NCBI GenBank assembly: GCA_023213395.1
Contig: CM041465.1
Span: 170,941,741-171,005,740, forward strand
Direction of reading: 5' to 3'
DNA: 64,000 nucleotides
Origin: Cycas panzhihuaensis
Lineage: Eukaryota > Cycadophyta
Shown in pieces: positions 60,148 to 64,000 of the stretch (position 1 is the first letter of the stretch; each line of letters opens with the position of its first letter). The notes under the pieces were generated by a model, which saw nothing but the letters and a program-made list of their open reading frames with translations, searched no databases and had not been told where the DNA came from. The position numbers were made by a program, and so were the translations under genes.

Positions 60148-60232
60148 TGGAATCGATGCTCTGATACGAAATGTGGGTGAACCTAGGCTCTGATACTAAA
60201 TGTAGGTGAACTAATGTGCTATGGTACCAAAT
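60148..60232 (-). repeat. triplicated copia PBS-LTR junction motif
   Basis: GCTCTGATACGAAATGTGGG (60159), GCTCTGATACTAAATGTAGG (60188) and GCTATGGTACCAAATGTAGG (60218) follow each other at about 29-30 bases. GCTCTGATACCA is the reverse complement of the copia PBS, and TGTAGGTG would be the LTR end. Confidence 0.6.
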
Positions 60233-60480
60233 GTAGGTGTAAGGAGAACAGAGTAGAGCAGGTGAATGCATATTACTCAAGCCATATTCAAACTACACAT
60301 TTGAAATAACATTATATTTATCCATTGTAAAGAGAGTACATAGCATTTCTAATTAGATGCCGATGTTAAAAAATACCAGGGAGATATACCCTTAATATAT
60401 ATAGTTTGGGAATGCAGAGGACATCCTCTACCTAACAATTCAAATAAATAATAAAAAATTAAATAAAATAATATATATAC
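60227..60480 (-). repeat. probable copia LTR fragment
   Basis: Starts TGTAGGTGTAAGGAG directly after the last PBS-like motif. AT-rich, no partner LTR or internal region recognised, and the far boundary is not determined. Confidence 0.35.
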
Positions 60481-63380
60481 GTACCTTAGTTTGCTCGTTG
60501 ATGGCTCTAGAAGACTTTAGGTAACTTTAGGTAGCTTTTGGGGGCCCAAGGTGCATGCACATACACTTCACAAATGGGCATTATCCCAACAAGGGCCAGG
60601 GTTGGCATGGGGGAATCTTTATTTGGATCATCATTAAGTAATTATGTTAGTTGATGTTTAAGCCAGTATTTAGTTATTATTCATGTTACTATCTAAATCT
60701 TTATTTGAATTACATATGGATCTCTATTTAAGTTATTTTTTAGCCTCATTTTGGTTATAATAAGACTTTAATTGAGTCTATATTTATGTTTGCATTTGAA
60801 ACATTATTAAGGTCATTATTTGGACCATTTTTAGAGGGTCACCATTGGTTAATAAATTTAGTTAAGGCTTGATTCATTAATAAGCTATAAATATGACTAT
60901 ATTAGTAACACTTTTATTGATCTTAGTAGGGCTTGGAAAGAAGAAGAAGTGAAGAATAAGGTTAATAATTTAGTTATTAGTCTAACTTCTATATTAATGG
61001 TTGCCTTCTATCTATATTGTATTATAGATTTTGACTCTTGCAAACATATATTTTTATTTCATATGTGTGTGTGTGTGTGTGAAGGAGACTAACAGTCAAA
61101 ATTTATAACATTAACTTTTACCTCTAAGATTCATTTGTGATTTTTATTCTAATTATCCTTTCTTGTGTTTATTCTACCATTCTTAACATGTTATCGAACT
61201 TTTGATTCTTATCATTATATTTATTCTATAGTATAATGTGTTTTTTTTAACAATTCAATTATAAAAATGATATAATCTAAAAAGCAATTAAATATAGAGA
61301 AATATAAAAATTATATAATTTTAAACATTCATTTTAAAAATAATTATTTTATTCATAATTTTTCTTTTGACGATATGTACTAAGCAGATGGAATCTAATC
61401 TCTGTTTATCGAGGTTTATAACCTTATCATCTAGTTCTCCTTTATAATCCCACGTGGGGATCAAACTTAGAACTTCCAACACCAGAGGGTAGATACTTAT
61501 TAATACACCCTGGCACCCAACCTTATTTTATTCATGATTAAAAGAGAGAAATATTAACAAAAAAGAATTTATGAAATCTTTGGATTGGAGATTGAGACAT
61601 AGGTTAACAATTTTTAATTCTAATTGATTCTAACTATAAATGTTCTTATGTGTATTTATTAGCCTTAAATAATTACTATTATTTACTATATATATACATA
61701 CATTTACATTTTGGTATTAGTTACATAGATGAAGTAAATTAGAAATAGGTATAGTTAGTACTTTCACTACCACCTTAAAGATGATTCATATGTAGAGTGA
61801 TTTAAATTTTTTAAAACTATATACAAATATAAGAGGCATTTAAATGCAAAAGGTGATATTAATTTTTAAAAGTAGTTTTAAGTTTAAAAACAATTTTGGT
61901 CTTCATTGTTAGCATATGCAAGTGTGAATCTAGAAGTAATTATTCTATTTATTGTTTTTATTATTGGAAAAGCCCTATATTCATGCAAAATGAAGAATTA
62001 AGGTAGGAGAAAATATTTAGTATATCTAAAAGTTACCTCTAGAATTATTTTGATTTATGGGGCCTTATCCTATTAACATTTAGGGTTAAATATATACACC
62101 TACTAGGAATTTGAGCAAGCTTAGGCACATGAAAAAGTAAGTTTTTGTACCCTTAATAGGAACTTGTGCGCACTAAGTAGATGTCCTTATTTAGGAAATT
62201 AAGCCCTTATACCTTAGTCATTATGACATAGGTTTCATATTTTTTGGGTAATATTTTCAAGTATAAGACCATGAAAGGAGAGAGACAATGATGAATTTTA
62301 GAATAAGCAATATATATCTTGATTTTGTGTATGTTTTTTAAGGAGACATGAACATAAGCCTATGAACTTCTCTTTACTTGGGCATTTCCACCTTAGTGTA
62401 CATCTAATTATTGTCCTATATTGTGCACTTATTATGACTCTCTTACCTATCTTGTTTTTAGCATTTATGTACTATTTTCAAGGATGAGATGGAGGAATAA
62501 GAGAAGTGTCGATAGATTCAATGTAGCTTTAAAGGTGATTCAAACAATGCTAATGCACTTGTAGCTTCTTAACCATATACATATGCATGCCATGGTTCAC
62601 TCTTGTTTATATCTCATTGTACTATGATTCTTATGTCCATGACTTATGCTTGTATTTTAGCCACATATAATTTCAATATAAATTTGTATGCATATTGGTT
62701 TAAATGATATAGTGACAACATCATCAAATGGCCTTCTCTTTCACATTAAATATACACATATGAATTTGTAGGAAAGTAAAACGTTAAAGTCTATGGTCTT
62801 CTCCTTTGTGTTGAATATGTATTGATTATTGTTTCAAATTTGCTTTGATTATCATTGCCACCTAGTTAAAATTTCCTCATTATTTTTAGATACCATTTTA
62901 TTGAGTGCAAGTTACATTTGTTTGTCTTCTTTTTTTATTCGTGTTTCAGTTATTCAACCTAGATTGCTTGTAGTCTGGAACATGTTATTTGTACTCGCCT
63001 TATCACACTACTTGTATTCCTTAATTGCCTAGAATTATTGGGCTAGATTCTTGACCATGCGAATTTAAGATTCATGTATGCATATTAGCTCAAGGGAGAT
63101 CAAGGCATTAAAGTGTGTGGCATGTCACCTTTTTTATATACATAGTTTATATTCTTAGTCCCTTCTCATCCTTGTCACATATTATAATTATAGTTGCCAA
63201 GTCAATTTTACATATGGCATGTTGTATGCATGCATCTTCCCTTTTCTAATGTTGCTTGACTAATTTAAACCCCATTTAGAAGCATATGTGGCTTCCTTAA
63301 GTGGTCAAGTTTCTTTTTGGGTCAACCACTCTTTCTCTTCATGGGTATTCACACTTGGGATACATTTATCTTTGATTGCC
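60481..63380. other. AT-rich intergenic DNA, no gene recognised
   Basis: Low-complexity AT-rich sequence with short microsatellites such as (GT)n at 61063-61081. No long conserved frame. A segment at 61370-61530 has weak tRNA-derived SINE character on the minus strand (AGTTTGATCCCC resembles a polymerase III B box). Confidence 0.5.
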
Positions 63381-63389
63381 TATATATAT
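63381..63389 (+). promoter_or_regulatory. TATA box of the receptor kinase gene
   Basis: CTATATATATGAG about 55 bases before the ATG at 63440. Spacing suits a short 5' leader. Confidence 0.5.
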
Positions 63390-63439
63390 GAGTTTGAAGG
63401 AGGTTAACCCACACATAGCCCTAAGATTCATCTTCAATT

Positions 63440-64000
63440 TTGAAGATGCATCTCTTATTGTTATTTGTTTTGTCCTCTCTTAGATTCCTTCTATCGTTCT
63501 CAACTCTTGTCCAAGCATCTCATTTTAATCCTCATCCCTACCTCAACAATGCTAGTGATAGGCACTCTCTTTTGGCATTCAAGGCTTCAATCATGTCTGA
63601 TTCTAACTACGTATTAGGCAATTGGGATTCTAATGTAACCTTCTGCAATTGAAGAGGCATTTGGTGCAATTCAAGAAGAGAAAGAGTGGTGGTCATAAAT
63701 CTCCAAAGGAAGGGCTTAAAAGGTACCATCACCCCCTTTTTAAAAAATCTCTCGTTTTTGCACACTCTACGACTTGGTAATAATAGTTTTTATGGTCCCA
63801 TTCCACACGAATTAGGAAGCCTCCGCCTATTAAGAACCCTTTCGTTGCCGATAAACGAGTTAAGAGGGTCCCATTCCGACGGCACTCGCTAACTGCAGCA
63901 AATTGGAAATCTTAGCTCTCTCGTTCAACCAGCTGAGCGGAATCATTCCGCTGAGCTATCTCTTCTAACACGTTTAGGGATACTTTACCTTCATCAAAGC
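63440..64000 (+). pseudogene. LRR receptor-like kinase (subfamily XII type), 5' part, pseudogene
   Basis: Signal peptide MKMHLLLLFVLSSLRFLLSF, then the LRRNT-type cap DRHSLLAFKASI...VLGNWDSNVTFCN, then VVVINLQRKGLKGTITPFLK, LHTLRLGNNSFYGPIPHELG and LRTLSLPINELRG, which are plant LxxLxLxxNxLxGxIP repeats. TGA at 63650-63652 replaces the Trp of the CNW.GI.C cap. One extra base near 63864-63868 shifts the frame; the next repeat (PIPTALANCSKLEILALSFN) reads in the new frame. A second shift near 63953 is needed for ELSLLTRLGILYLHQS. Such proteins are plasma membrane receptors for pathogen or developmental signals. The kinase domain would lie beyond the window. Three lesions in 560 bases argue for a pseudogene, but assembly error is possible. 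Confidence 0.8.

Noticed and set aside
61430-61470. tRNA gene near GGGGATCAAACTT
   Set aside because: No cloverleaf can be drawn; only a weak B box is present.
62829-63032. 67-codon ORF in AT-rich DNA
   Set aside because: Hydrophobic, no motif, no start context or neighbour support.

Overview
The window looks like plant nuclear DNA, most likely from a large repeat-rich genome such as a gymnosperm, although the species cannot be fixed from sequence alone. Evidence is nested Ty3/gypsy (Tat/Athila-type) and Ty1/copia elements, a plant mobile domain (PMD) gene, a NUP43-like WD40 fragment and the start of a plant LRR receptor kinase. No intact conventional host gene, rRNA, tRNA or CRISPR is visible. 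Almost everything is transposable element, much of it decayed by C-to-T/G-to-A changes that create TAG and TGA stops.

Left part (1-44288): a chain of nested gypsy insertions of one family. Element A (+ strand) occupies 1-5426 and 30703-33855. It keeps the integrase end, a PMD gene on the opposite strand, an extra RNase H (aRNH) and its 3' LTR. Its aRNH is interrupted by a 25.3-kb array (5427-30702) of four LTRs and three internal regions, period about 7.57 kb, on the minus strand. These units encode only gag and protease. Element 2 (33856-44288, minus strand) is another family member, internally deleted from LTR to integrase C-terminus, but it still carries the PMD gene and an intact aRNH ORF. 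It lies in the reverse transcriptase of a copia element. The inferred order is copia B, then element 2, then element A, then the array as the youngest.

Middle (44289-57400): copia B (minus) and copia C (plus) lie head to head, separated by an AT-rich stretch, a NUP43-like pseudogene fragment and a lone copia LTR (50067-50510). Copia C is followed by an LTR with an embedded (AT)n tract and a 243-bp duplication, then by a second primer binding site.

Right (57400-64000): a 2.7-kb alternating purine-pyrimidine microsatellite, a triplicated copia PBS motif, about 3 kb of AT-rich DNA with no recognisable gene, and the 5' end of an LRR receptor kinase pseudogene.

The most interesting system is the gypsy family itself. 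It carries a divergent two-gene module (PMD antisense, aRNH sense) downstream of integrase. The PMD gene has a 113-bp intron at the same place in both copies. A GGTACC-centred palindrome occurs both upstream of PMD and in the LTR promoter region, which suggests a possible regulator-operator pair.
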